DNA from: an uncultured bacterium
GTDB lineage: Bacteria; Verrucomicrobiota; Lentisphaeria; Victivallales; UBA1829
Assembly (NCBI GenBank): GCA_949290385.1
Contig: CASERY010000079.1
Span: 1 to 39,773, forward strand
Direction of reading: 5' to 3'
Length of the DNA stretch: 39,773 bases
The notes under the pieces are model-generated. The model had not been told where the DNA came from. It saw only the letters and a program-made list of their open reading frames with translations, and made no database searches. Of the stretch, positions 10,209 through 19,034 are shown piece after piece. The stretch's first letter is position 1. The number at the start of each line of letters is the position of its first letter. A program made the position numbers and the translations under genes.

Positions 10209-10842
10209 TTCTTTTCCCATAGGCTGTATAATAGGATATTCCTGTTGTTCGGCGTAGAAATTTTTCTTCCGTGCCATCCTGATACGTTATAATCCAGGCA
10301 ACTGCAAGAGGCAGAATATTTCGGTTCTCTTCGTCCCAGTCTTCCTGCCAAACAAGTTCACCATTTTCATATTCCGCATAGAGAAACTGGATTTTCTCCA
10401 CATGATCTGCCAGAATTTCTTCATGCAATGATTCCGGGAGGGGGTCTTCTTCAAAATAAAGAATCGGCGCATCACGGTATTGAAGAATAAGCTGATGATT
10501 TCGGAGCCCCATTGCTGCGTAACCAATTGCCGGGCCTTTCCCCTGAACCGGATCATGACGATATGCAGCAATCATCGTTTGAGGGTTGCCGAAAAAGACG
10601 GGTTTGCTTTCGCTGTTTTCATCCAAATGATGAATGGGAAGCATATTCCGTACAATTTTATCGGCGGCGTGTTCCATTGCCAGATATTCCTGGAGGCGTC
10701 CGGTCATTTCCTGCTGAATTTTCCAGCTGCCCGTCAAGGAAAAAAACGATCCTGCAGCCATTCCTGCAAGAATCGCAAAAATCATTACTGCCAGAACAAC
10801 TTCTATTAACGTAAAACTGCAGTTTTTCTTTTTACAGTTCAT
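10189..10842 (-). CDS. gspJ: T2SS minor pseudopilin GspJ-like
   Basis: Predicted 217-aa pseudopilin. The N-terminal helix begins CSFTLIEVVLAVMIFAILAG, with serine instead of glycine before the conserved F. The rest has the GspJ pattern: AADKIVRNM, AMGLRNHQLILQYRD, and VAWIITYQDGTEE. The start at 10842 has GAGGAA 8 nt upstream and lies inside the end of gspI when gspI is read through its UAG. It ends at TAA. It likely forms the tip complex with GspI and GspK. Confidence 0.8.
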   Translation of the reverse strand: MNCKKKNCSFTLIEVVLAVMIFAILAGMAAGSFFSLTGSWKIQQEMTGRLQEYLAMEHAADKIVRNMLPIHHLDENSESKPVFFGNPQTMIAAYRHDPVQGKGPAIGYAAMGLRNHQLILQYRDAPILYFEEDPLPESLHEEILADHVEKIQFLYAEYENGELVWQEDWDEENRNILPLAVAWIITYQDGTEEKFLRRTTGISYYTAYGKRNDTRDL

Positions 10843-11293
10843 TTTTCGGTTCCTCACAGTCTGCATCCCTCCAGCAGTCAATCTATAGAGAATCCAGTAC
10901 TTGTTTATCACTTCGGCGCAGCAGAGTCAGCTGGAGCGTCATCAGCTGAAGTCCTACAGATGGATTTTCGAACCCACTTGAAAATTCCGGATCTGTATAT
11001 TTCCTGCGAACAATAAAATCCGGATGCAGAAATCTGGAATCCAGATCAGCGGATGGGTCTGCAAGAAGAGCATATTCTGCCGCATTGATTAATTCATGAC
11101 TGTACCGCCAGGAATCCATTCCGTCTGTAACTCGGAAAGACGCAGCAGCAAATTGTGAAATCAGGAATCCCAGACCTATGCAAAATAGAAAGAAGGCAAT
11201 CAGAACTTCCAACAAAGTAAAGATTTTTCGGTTTCGACCGACGGAGGCAGACTGGTTGAATTGAAAAACAGGAGAAAAAGGCAAAAAAATCAT
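10832..11293 (-). CDS. gspI: T2SS minor pseudopilin GspI-like, UAG near C-terminus
   Basis: Predicted 153-aa pseudopilin with an N-terminal helix KIFTLLEVLIAFFLFCIGLG; isoleucine replaces the usual glycine before F. The start ATG overlaps the gspH stop by 4 nt (ATGA). A TAG at 10883-10885 (codon 137) would end the protein at DSL. Reading through adds 16 residues and ends at TAA, overlapping the gspJ start by 11 nt, which fits the tight packing of the rest of the operon. This is the weakest of the UAG cases, because a true end at 10883 would also leave a plausible protein. Confidence 0.7.
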
Positions 11294-11907
11294 AAGGATA
11301 TCTCCTCATATTGAATGGGGATCGGCTTTTTCTGAATATCTCCGGGGATGTCATGAATTTTGCGCAAAATTCTTCCGGTAAGGGGGGAACAGTGCAATTC
11401 TACTGTCCGTTGGTTTGAATCATCCCGTATGTAAATCGTCCGTTCCTCCATTTCTCCTGCAGGAGAGATGATTAGCTCACTGGGTTTTGGCGGTTCTTGG
11501 ATTTCTTCTCCCTGACTGGATTTGAGAAGTTTGCGGAATGCCGCACTGACAGAATTTTCAGCTTCATTGCTTACATAGTCGGGAATTTCTTCAAAAGTTA
11601 TCTGAATAGAGTCCGGAATCCGCAAAGACTTTGTTTTGGATATGCTGTTCCATTTCCAGGTTCTTGTATCCGGATTGTAAACAATTTTCTGCATCTTCTG
11701 TGTGCGTGTCTATTCCATTCTTGCTGAACGGATGAACTCCAGAAGCTCATCCGAATGGTTTTCTGCTGTAGGTGCCGATGTTCCTCCCCCACCTGGCGCC
11801 ATGTAAAGAAGGGACATGGCACTGATCAGAACTGCAATAGCCAGAACTGCAACCATTTCAATCAAGGTGAAGCACCGGCAATCAAACTTTTTTCCCATGG
11901 ATATCAT
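11290..11907 (-). CDS. gspH: T2SS pseudopilin GspH-like with one in-frame UAG
   Basis: Predicted 205-aa minor pseudopilin. The N-helix is CFTLIEMVAVLAIAVLISA with cysteine before F. A TAG at 11710-11712 (codon 66) follows FIRSARME, exactly where GspH/FimT proteins have the helix motif ARxxA. The same frame continues as KIVYNPDTRTW, then TIYIRDDSNQRTVELHCSP and LTGRILRKIHDIPG, a typical GspH beta domain. Read as a stop, the product would be a helix only. The start is 11907 or 11898. It ends at TGA, overlapping gspI. Confidence 0.82.
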
Positions 11908-12122
11908 GAAAGAAAAATCCCTTGACTCATTGAAAACAGAATGGATTTAATTTTTTACGAAGCCAGACAATTCTTCCGGATTCCGGCTGGAAGAACAAGT
12001 ATCTGTGTTCCCAAAGAAGTAGACTGTTCCGCTGGATATGCAGAAAATGCTTTATCCGACTTTCATGTGCGCACAAAAGCCCAGAATGAGAAATCCGGAG
12101 TAGAAGTTTCTACAGACCTTCT
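11908..12122. other. Unexplained gap between gspG and gspH, 215 bp
   Basis: This is the largest gap inside an operon whose genes otherwise mostly overlap. The minus strand shows two partly open frames: one is broken by TGA and TAA, and the other has a TAG but no ATG/GTG start. A 64-codon frame is open on the plus strand from 11941. None resembles a known protein. It may be a decayed pseudopilin-type gene or a leader region. Confidence 0.4.
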
Positions 12123-12542
12123 TCAATTCTGTTGATTTTTGCTGCTCAGATCAGCGGCATATCCTTCTCCGCCAGCTTTTCCGTCTTCACCGTAACTGAT
12201 AATTTCATATTCTCCATCACCAAGCACATTATAAATATAATCATTTCCCCAAGGGTCTTTAGGAAGGGACTTGCCCTTCAGAAAAGGCCGCCAGCGCTTG
12301 TCGTTGTTTGGGTTCGTAATCAGCAGGATCAGTCCTGGATCCTGCGGGGGAATTGATCCCATTTTGACGGAATAGTCAAAAACAGCCTGATCCAGCATTT
12401 CCAATTGTGCCTGAGCCGCAGTGACACGGGCATCTTTTAAATAGCTGAAGTACATGGGTGTGGCAATTGCTGCAAGAAGGGCAATCAGCAGTACCACAAT
12501 CACCATTTCAATCATAGTAAAGAATTGAATTCTGTGTTTCAT
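12123..12542 (-). CDS. gspG: T2SS major pseudopilin GspG
   Basis: Major subunit of the pseudopilus, 139 aa. The start at 12542 has GGAGG 8 nt upstream. The N-helix reads FFTMIEMVIVVLLIALLAAI with phenylalanine where glycine is expected at -1. The GspG calcium/C-terminal signature is clear: GSIPPQDPGL, WRPFLKGKSLPKDPWGNDYI, and EIISYGEDGKAGGEGYAADL. It ends at TGA and has no UAG. A prepilin peptidase (GspO) must process it but is not in the window. Confidence 0.93.
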   Translation of the reverse strand: MKHRIQFFTMIEMVIVVLLIALLAAIATPMYFSYLKDARVTAAQAQLEMLDQAVFDYSVKMGSIPPQDPGLILLITNPNNDKRWRPFLKGKSLPKDPWGNDYIYNVLGDGEYEIISYGEDGKAGGEGYAADLSSKNQQN

Positions 12543-12638
12543 AAAAAAATCCTCCACATCTCTGTCGAATATTTTCTGAATATATCTCTGTTGTTTTCAG
12601 CTTCCGGCCTTTTACAAACTGGAATGTCCGGATTATGA

Positions 12639-13856
12639 TCAGCGTATGGCATTCATTTTCCAGATGGCCAGGAATACAGAAAGCACCACAGCCATAACCA
12701 TAAGAGCCAGAATCATAATGATCAACGGCTCAAGCATAGCCAGAAGACGTTTAAACTGAATGCGTGTTGCGCTCTATTGCTCCTGAAACAACCGGTCGAA
12801 CATTTCTCCTACATCTCCGGATTCCTCTGCAACTTTCAACATGGCGGCAGATCCGGGAGGGAGAAATGCTATTTCTCCAAGGACATCTGAAAGTTTTTCT
12901 CCTTCCTGGATTTTGGAAGAAACCGATTCAAAACTTTTCCGAATCACATTGTTTGTCAGCAGATCCTGAGCAATTTTCAACGCGGACAGCAACGGTACGT
13001 GGCTTTTTGTCATAATGGCCATTGCCTGAAGAAATGTACTGATCTGGACAGAAATTACAAGGGGGCCGGCCACAGGAACTTTTAAAATAATTTGATCCCT
13101 CCATGTCCGGAGAAGTCCCTGATGGCTCATTCTTTTTTTTACAAGAATAAGCAGCAGAATAATGATCGGAATAAAAAACCAGTTGCCTGTGAGAAAACTG
13201 CTGATGGAAAGCATGGCTCTTGTCAGGGCTGGCAGTTGAGCTCCCATATCTTCAAAAACTTTGGCAAACTGAGGGATAAAAACGGTGAAAAGCAACAGAA
13301 CCACTGCCAAGGTGACACAGGCAACAATAACAGGATAAATGGAACTGGTTACAATAAAATTTTTAAAATCTCTCTGTTCCGCCAGAAATTTTCTCAAATC
13401 ATTCATCACTGCAGGAAGACATCCTGCTTCTTCTCCAGTCCGGATCAATCCTGCCACAATAGGCGGGAAAAGATCCGGCATTCCCTGAATCAAAGAAGAA
13501 AAACTTTTTCCCTCATGAAGATTTTTCCGGAGATCACGCAGAATTTCTGCCGAATCCTGTGTAGACGCACTTTCCTCCATGACAGACAGCTATTTCTCCA
13601 GAGGCACATTGGCACAGAGCAGAGGCGCAAGTCTGTTTGCAAATTCGAGAACATCGAACTTTTTTCGAACTTTGAACTGGAACCAGTTCCCGGATCTGGA
13701 AGGTGTTCCCTGATTCTAATGCAGTTCCTTCAGGGGAATCAGTCCCTGCTTGTGCAGTTTGATTCTTGCTTCCTGATCGCTTTCAGCCTGGATTAGCAGT
13801 TCCTTCTGTTTTCCGGAACGATCCATTACTAAATAACGGAAAGAGTCGCTGTTCAT
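12639..13856 (-). CDS. gspF: T2SS inner-membrane platform protein GspF with three in-frame UAG
   Basis: Polytopic inner-membrane protein of 405 aa, the normal GspF length, reached only by reading three TAG codons: 13716-13718 (codon 47, linker after PLKEL), 13590-13592 (codon 89) and 12774-12776 (codon 361). The ATG overlaps the gspE stop by 4 nt. The family pattern is clear: FANRLAPLLCANVPLEK-x-L, GLIRTGEEAGCL, FIVTSSIYPVIVACVTLAVV, the second GspF domain with AGPLVISVQISTFLQAMAIM and MLKVAEESGDVGEMFDRLF, and the last membrane segment RLLAMLEPLIIMILALMVMA. Codon 89 falls where this family usually has Ala. It ends at TGA. Confidence 0.93.
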
Positions 13857-15505
13857 CCTGCCGTATCTCCAATTGACATGCCGGAAACAGAGCGCAACAA
13901 TTCAGATTTTGTTGTTTCACCGTTTTCAACTTTCCGCAGACCGTCTTCCAGAAGCGGAATCATACCTTCAGCAAGTGCAATTTTTTCAATTTCCGTATTG
14001 GTAGCCCGGCGATGGATGGCGTCTCTCAGGGGATCGGTCATTACGAGAAGTTCAAAGATGCCGGATCTGCCTCGGAATCCGGAAGATCCACATTTTCTGC
14101 ATCGGCCAAGCCCTGTCTGTCCGCTGCCGTGACATACTGGACAGATTTTCCGTATAAGGCGCTGTGACAACACTCCGGCCAGCGATGCTGTAATTAAAAA
14201 AGGTTCAATGCCCATGTCAATCAGTCGAATGACTGCTCCAACGGCATCGTTTGTATGGAGAGTGCTCAGCACCAGATGTCCTGTAAGCGCTGCATTGATG
14301 GCGATGTCTGCTGTTTCCTTGTCTCGGATTTCTCCCACCAGAATCACATCCGGGTCCTGCCGCACAATGGATCTGAGACCATTGGCAAATGTCAGTCCGA
14401 TTTTTGGATTGACCTGCATCTGGGCAAGTCCCGGAAGCTGATATTCCACCGGATCTTCAATGGTGATGATTTTCCGGTGACGGTCATTCAGACTGCACAT
14501 AACACTGTAAAGTGTGGTTGTTTTTCCGCTTCCGGTAGGGCCAACTACCAGAATAATGCCATGCGGCAGCTTAATCAGTTCTTCAAATTTTGTGAGCAGA
14601 GTCTGGTTCATACCCAGTTCCCGCAAATCAAATTTCATGGCATTCTTATCCAGAAGACGAAGTACGATACTTTCACCGTTCAAAATAGGGATTGTGCTGA
14701 TTCGAATGTCTATTTCCCTGGAGCCTGCCTGAAATGACGTGCGTCCATCCTGAGGCAGACGTCGCTCAGCTATGTTCAGTCCTCCCAGCAGCTTGATGCG
14801 GGAGGCTATTGCCGGATAGTCACTGACAGGCAGTTTGAGATAGTCGTTAATAACTCCGTCAACACGAAAGCGGATGGCTAATTCATTCTCCTCCGGTTCA
14901 ATGTGGATGTCGCTGGCACCTGCTTCGAGTGCCTGCGTGAACATCTCACTGACCAGACGGACAATGCCTGTTTCATCAGCCAGTCTGCGAAGTTCATCTT
15001 CTTCGGAGAGATTTCCGGTATTTTCCAGATTTTTTTTGTTTTCCTTTTCTGTGTCCTGTCCAAGATAAAGTCTTTCCACCATGCGGTCCACCATGCTTCT
15101 CCGGGCAAGATCAAAGCAGATTTTCCGTTCAAAAAAACTTTTCAGAACCGATTGAACTTTTACCAGTTCATAGGGATGGGCAACTGCCGCATAAAACATT
15201 TCATCTGTCAGTTTCAGAGGAAGAATAGAATGAGCCGATAGAAAGGTCCCGGAAAAGCCCTCTATTTTTTCCGGAAGCTCAAAAAGTTTTTCATCAAAGG
15301 GCTCTACATTCAACGCCTCGCAGTAAATATTCAGCAGGTCCGTTTCACCTAGGCGCCCCTGATCCAGAAGCTGACGATCTGCTTCTGCAGGAGCCATCCC
15401 GGAGGCCAGCCATTGCGGATAGCAGTCCCGAAAGCGTTTACAGAGTTTATCTTTGATTTTTGCGGATGCCTCCGCAATATTTTGAGGGGTTACTTCCAGA
15501 AACAT
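13853..15505 (-). CDS. gspE: T2SS assembly ATPase GspE
   Basis: Cytoplasmic hexameric ATPase driving pseudopilus assembly, 550 aa. An N-terminal domain is followed by the ATPase core: ASDIHIEPEENELAIRFRVD, Walker A GPTGSGKTTTLYS, Asp box ITIEDPVEYQL, Walker B region DPDVILVGEIRDKETADIAI, and His box GHLVLSTLHTNDAVG. The tetracysteine zinc element is present (CPVC and CRKC), followed by GFRGRSGIFELL. It starts at 15505 inside the end of gspD (16-nt overlap) with a GGGGGA ribosome site. It ends at TGA and contains no UAG. Confidence 0.96.
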   Translation of the reverse strand: MFLEVTPQNIAEASAKIKDKLCKRFRDCYPQWLASGMAPAEADRQLLDQGRLGETDLLNIYCEALNVEPFDEKLFELPEKIEGFSGTFLSAHSILPLKLTDEMFYAAVAHPYELVKVQSVLKSFFERKICFDLARRSMVDRMVERLYLGQDTEKENKKNLENTGNLSEEDELRRLADETGIVRLVSEMFTQALEAGASDIHIEPEENELAIRFRVDGVINDYLKLPVSDYPAIASRIKLLGGLNIAERRLPQDGRTSFQAGSREIDIRISTIPILNGESIVLRLLDKNAMKFDLRELGMNQTLLTKFEELIKLPHGIILVVGPTGSGKTTTLYSVMCSLNDRHRKIITIEDPVEYQLPGLAQMQVNPKIGLTFANGLRSIVRQDPDVILVGEIRDKETADIAINAALTGHLVLSTLHTNDAVGAVIRLIDMGIEPFLITASLAGVLSQRLIRKICPVCHGSGQTGLGRCRKCGSSGFRGRSGIFELLVMTDPLRDAIHRRATNTEIEKIALAEGMIPLLEDGLRKVENGETTKSELLRSVSGMSIGDTAG

Positions 15506-17733
15506 TGAGTGGGATCCCCCTTGGTTGTAAAGCGATTTTTACTGCGGTCATCCTGAGAGAATTCTATAATGGTGTTGACCGAGTGTTCATAGCCTTTGGT
15601 CATCTGCTCCAGCTGGCTTTCTTCCGTGATGATATTGCCTGTAATGAGGATGAGCATTTCACTGCGGGTGGCAGAGGAGTTCGTAGAGCCCAGCATGCGC
15701 CGGAGGAAGGGTATGTTGTTGATTAAAGGCAATGTATCCAGGTTGTCAGATACTTTTTCACGGATCATGCCGCCGCAGACAACGGTTTGACCATCTCTCA
15801 TACTCAGGGTCGTGATAACTTCGCGGGTTGAAACTTGAGGCGAGTCAATGGTGGAAGTTGTATTTGCCTGAGCCTCAGAAACAGACTGTTCTATGGAAAG
15901 AGTAATGCGTCCACCCCGGGTGATTTTCGGCGTAACTTTCAGAAGAACGCCGGTATCTTTATAGGATACACTTCGTACAAGGGTTGTTCCGGTAGTGCTT
16001 GAACTGGAGGTGTCTGTAATATCTGCGGTAATAATAGGCACTTCATCTCCGACATTCATGGATGCGGTCTGATTGTTCAGAACGTTCAGCACCGGATTTG
16101 AAATAATTTTAATATTGTTCTGCCCGGCAAGGGCATTGACATAGGCAAGTTTGCTATCCGGGTTTGACGGGTCATAAATCCAGAATTTAGCCCCGTACTG
16201 ATCTGAATTCGTCCCGGGGGTTAAGTATTTCCAGTCTGTTCCGGAACTGGATTCCCAGCCGTTGATAGCGTTTTGGGTCATGAATTCCATACCGAACTGG
16301 ACCGTGTCTGTCAGTGTAATTTCAAGAACAATGACTCGGAGCTGAACCTGTGCCGGAATTGTGTCGAGTCTGTCCAGATAGGCTTTTATGGTTGCATAAG
16401 TTTTGGGGCGTGTTCTGATGGACAGTCGATTGGTGTTGTTGTCCGCCCAAATTCTCACAGGAGTATCAAAAACGGACCCGGGAACTGTTTCCGCATTCGA
16501 TTTTATGGTGGATGGAGTGCCAATGTCTGTTTTTTCCAGAACTTTTCCTGCAGCATCAAAACCAACCATGGAACCTGTTACTGTGAACATGGTGGACAAG
16601 GCATTTACAAGAAAGTCGGCACGGCTGTGAACAATGTCATAAATATAAAGCTGTTCCTGTTCCTGCTCGCCGTTATCCAGTGTGCTGACCCATTGGCGGA
16701 GTTCCCGGAGGGCGTCCTGATTGGCTGCAGAGGCAATCAGCAGATTGAGCCGGTTCACGGAAGTAAGCGTGATCATGCCTGGATTTTCCTGGGCATTACC
16801 GGTACTTGCTACGGAGAAGCCCAGAATAGGAAGAATCTTTTTCAGTTCCGCTTCTATTTGAGATGGAGCAATTTCCTGACAAACGATAATTTCTCTGTTG
16901 AGATTTTCTGTCGCTGGTCTGTCTAGTTCCTGAATAATGCGTTCAATTTGCGGCATAGTCTGGACGGTATCCAGAATCAGCAGGGTGTTGCTGGAAGTCA
17001 GTTCAATAATGCGCAAATCTCTTGGAAGAAGTTTCCGAATAGATTCTGAGAGCTTGGAAACCGTGATATTTTTCAAGTGGAAAACACCCAGCTCTACGTT
17101 GGGATTCATATTGTCCAATGTCAATTCTGTGGGAATGGCAGATGCATTGCGGACTCGCAGAATTTTTCCATCAAAATTCATAGATAGATTGGAAACCCGG
17201 ATCAGATTGGCAAAAATGGTCCACAATTCCTTTTTGGATAAGGTATCATGCATGGAAATGGTCGCAGTTGCGGTGATATCTCCTTCCAGAACATAACTGA
17301 AACCCAGCATCTGGGCGAAAACAGGAATAATCTGGCTCAGTTTGGCTCCGCTGAAATTAAAATCTGCATTTACCGTTTCATCTTCACTGAAGTAGTTTTC
17401 GCCTGTAGTCCCGATCAGTGGCTCTGTGGAATCCTTCTGGATGACAGGGGTCATACGTTCAGGTACAGCGAATTCCTTTTCCTCAAGGGGAAATTTTTCA
17501 CTGGAAATCTGTTCTGATGCTATTTCTGCCGTTCTTTTGGTTTCTTTCCCGTAAGTATCATGAAACCATTTCTCCCGGAGCTCATCAGGAACTTCGTTTT
17601 GACCCAGGCGATTGTCCTGGTCCCTGAGATCAGACAAATTGCATCCGGAATTGCAGAGGATGGCTGTCAAGGCAAGAAGGAACAGAATCCGGCGGCCGAT
17701 CCTTATGTTTAAAAATAATCGTACAGTACTCAT
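15490..17733 (-). CDS. gspD: T2SS secretin GspD, predicted lipoprotein
   Basis: Outer-membrane secretin of 747 aa. The N-terminus is a lipoprotein signal (LLALTAILCNSGC), so the secretin may be lipidated and need no separate pilotin. N-domains follow (FNFSGAKLSQIIPVFAQMLG, ELGVFHLKNITVSKLSESIR). The secretin core at the C-terminus shows VQLRVIVLEITLTD, ISNPVLNVLNNQTASMNVGD, and DGQTVVCGGMIREKVS, then LPLINNIPFLRRMLGS. An 18-bp gap separates it from gspC. It ends at TAA. It is the longest gene here and has no UAG. Confidence 0.95.
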   Translation of the reverse strand: MSTVRLFLNIRIGRRILFLLALTAILCNSGCNLSDLRDQDNRLGQNEVPDELREKWFHDTYGKETKRTAEIASEQISSEKFPLEEKEFAVPERMTPVIQKDSTEPLIGTTGENYFSEDETVNADFNFSGAKLSQIIPVFAQMLGFSYVLEGDITATATISMHDTLSKKELWTIFANLIRVSNLSMNFDGKILRVRNASAIPTELTLDNMNPNVELGVFHLKNITVSKLSESIRKLLPRDLRIIELTSSNTLLILDTVQTMPQIERIIQELDRPATENLNREIIVCQEIAPSQIEAELKKILPILGFSVASTGNAQENPGMITLTSVNRLNLLIASAANQDALRELRQWVSTLDNGEQEQEQLYIYDIVHSRADFLVNALSTMFTVTGSMVGFDAAGKVLEKTDIGTPSTIKSNAETVPGSVFDTPVRIWADNNTNRLSIRTRPKTYATIKAYLDRLDTIPAQVQLRVIVLEITLTDTVQFGMEFMTQNAINGWESSSGTDWKYLTPGTNSDQYGAKFWIYDPSNPDSKLAYVNALAGQNNIKIISNPVLNVLNNQTASMNVGDEVPIITADITDTSSSSTTGTTLVRSVSYKDTGVLLKVTPKITRGGRITLSIEQSVSEAQANTTSTIDSPQVSTREVITTLSMRDGQTVVCGGMIREKVSDNLDTLPLINNIPFLRRMLGSTNSSATRSEMLILITGNIITEESQLEQMTKGYEHSVNTIIEFSQDDRSKNRFTTKGDPTQCFWK

Positions 17734-17751
17734 GTGAAAGGGGATCCTTAA

Positions 17752-18372
17752 TTATTGTTTTTTGACAACCGGCGGTTCGGCTCCAAGACTGATGCTCCAT
17801 GATTTTTTATCTTTGACAAGAACCACAGAATCTTCCTGTATTTTATGCAGATAAACTCCGCTTCCAATCTCATCTCCAACCCTGAAAAGATCCGCATAGC
17901 GGTCTCCATTAGCTTCCGGCAGAGTGTTTCCGCCAGTAATTGAGACGCCCATAGAACCATTCATCAAATAGATTCCAGTCAGTTTCAGTCTGGGCCAGTC
18001 ATCCGGATATGCACCCAGTGGCACAATCTGCTATTCTTCTTCAGCTTTACGTTTGGCTTCTTCTTCCTGGGCAAGTCTTTTCTATTCTTCTTCGGCAAGT
18101 TTCGCATCCTGTTCAGTTGTAGCAGATGCTTCCGGCGTTTGAAGAGTATCTGTTCTGGATTTTGAAAAGAGGTCTTTCTTGTAAATGCCGCTGTAATCCG
18201 GAGGATCAGTCTTTTCCTCTTCGGGATAGACCAGGGAAATCTGTAAATCTTCGTCTTCCCCTGGAACCGGATAGGGTTCCAGTCGGTCATCTTTTTTCAA
18301 GGCGATGACAAGAATTGCAAAAGCAAGAATATTCAGGCACAGCCCGAGAATGAGTTTTCGCTTATTGCTCAT
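17752..18372 (-). CDS. T2SS GspC-like inner-membrane protein with two in-frame UAG
   Basis: Predicted 206-aa bitopic protein: one N-terminal membrane segment (LILGLCLNILAFAILVIAL), a proline-rich periplasmic linker, a charged Glu/Lys/Ala coiled-coil segment (about residues 90-115), and a C-terminal beta domain like the GspC homology region (LKLTGIYLMNGSMGVSI, RVGDEIGSGVYLHKI, DSVVLV). GspC links the inner-membrane platform to the secretin. TAG at 18082-18084 (codon 97) and 18031-18033 (codon 114) both lie in the coiled coil. The internal repeat EEE-x-KR versus EEEAKR suggests Ala at the first. The start overlaps the gspM-like stop by 4 nt. It ends at TAA. Confidence 0.8.
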
Positions 18373-19034
18373 GACAGACCTTCCTTGCTGCAGGGGGATT
18401 TTTCTTGTGAAGCCTGAAACGAAAGATTCTTCCAACCCAGAAAAGACAGTTTTTCTTTACCGTCATAGGAGGAATGGGCCATGTAGGGGCGTCTTCTTTC
18501 CGGAATGATGCACAGCACGCATACGGTACCGGAGATCGTTAAAGATTCACTGTTAGTCTTAATCGTTAGATTCTTCCAGTAAAGAAACGGCGTATCATTG
18601 GAAAACGACTGCAGAAAGCCAACCACTTGTTCTGTTTTCCCATCGGCTGAAAAAGTGACTTCCAAAAGCACCATGTTCTGATCGAGATTCTGTCTGCGGA
18701 TGTTTCCCATATTTCTGCTGCGAATTCCGTTTTTAAAGGCGGATGTTTCCAGCCGTTCGCGGAATAGCAATGCTGCATTCTGAATGCTTTTAGCGGAAAG
18801 ACTGCCCTTTTTCATTTTCCAGAGCGGTGTCAGTTCTTCCATCAGGATACGATTATCTTCCAGGGTAAGTTCAATGTCTGAACGCGTAGATTCAATTTGT
18901 CTGGAAAGTTTTTCCAGACGGCTAGGAGTCAATGGCAGTCTGTCCAGACAAAGCGTCCATATACAGAAAAGACAGACCAGGACGGATACTACAACCGGAA
19001 GTCCGCCGGAGAGATGATTTTTCATCTTTTTCAT
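18369..19034 (-). CDS. T2SS GspM/PilO-like protein
   Basis: Predicted 221-aa inner-membrane protein with one N-terminal membrane segment (LPVVVSVLVCLFCIWTLCL), a coiled-coil stretch (SRLEKLSRQIESTRSDIELT), and a ferredoxin-like region (MVLLEVTFSADGKTEQVVGF, SESLTISGTVCVLCI), the usual layout of GspM or PilO. Identification relies on architecture and on position between the GspL-like and GspC-like genes, because sequence conservation in this family is low. 4-nt overlaps on both sides. It ends at TGA. Confidence 0.7.
   Translation of the reverse strand: MKKMKNHLSGGLPVVVSVLVCLFCIWTLCLDRLPLTPSRLEKLSRQIESTRSDIELTLEDNRILMEELTPLWKMKKGSLSAKSIQNAALLFRERLETSAFKNGIRSRNMGNIRRQNLDQNMVLLEVTFSADGKTEQVVGFLQSFSNDTPFLYWKNLTIKTNSESLTISGTVCVLCIIPERRRPYMAHSSYDGKEKLSFLGWKNLSFQASQEKSPCSKEGLS

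Noticed and set aside
11941-12135. 64-codon plus-strand frame between gspG and gspH
   Set aside because: Antisense to the operon, overlaps the end of gspG, has no ribosome site and no known family. It is mentioned only as part of the unexplained gap.
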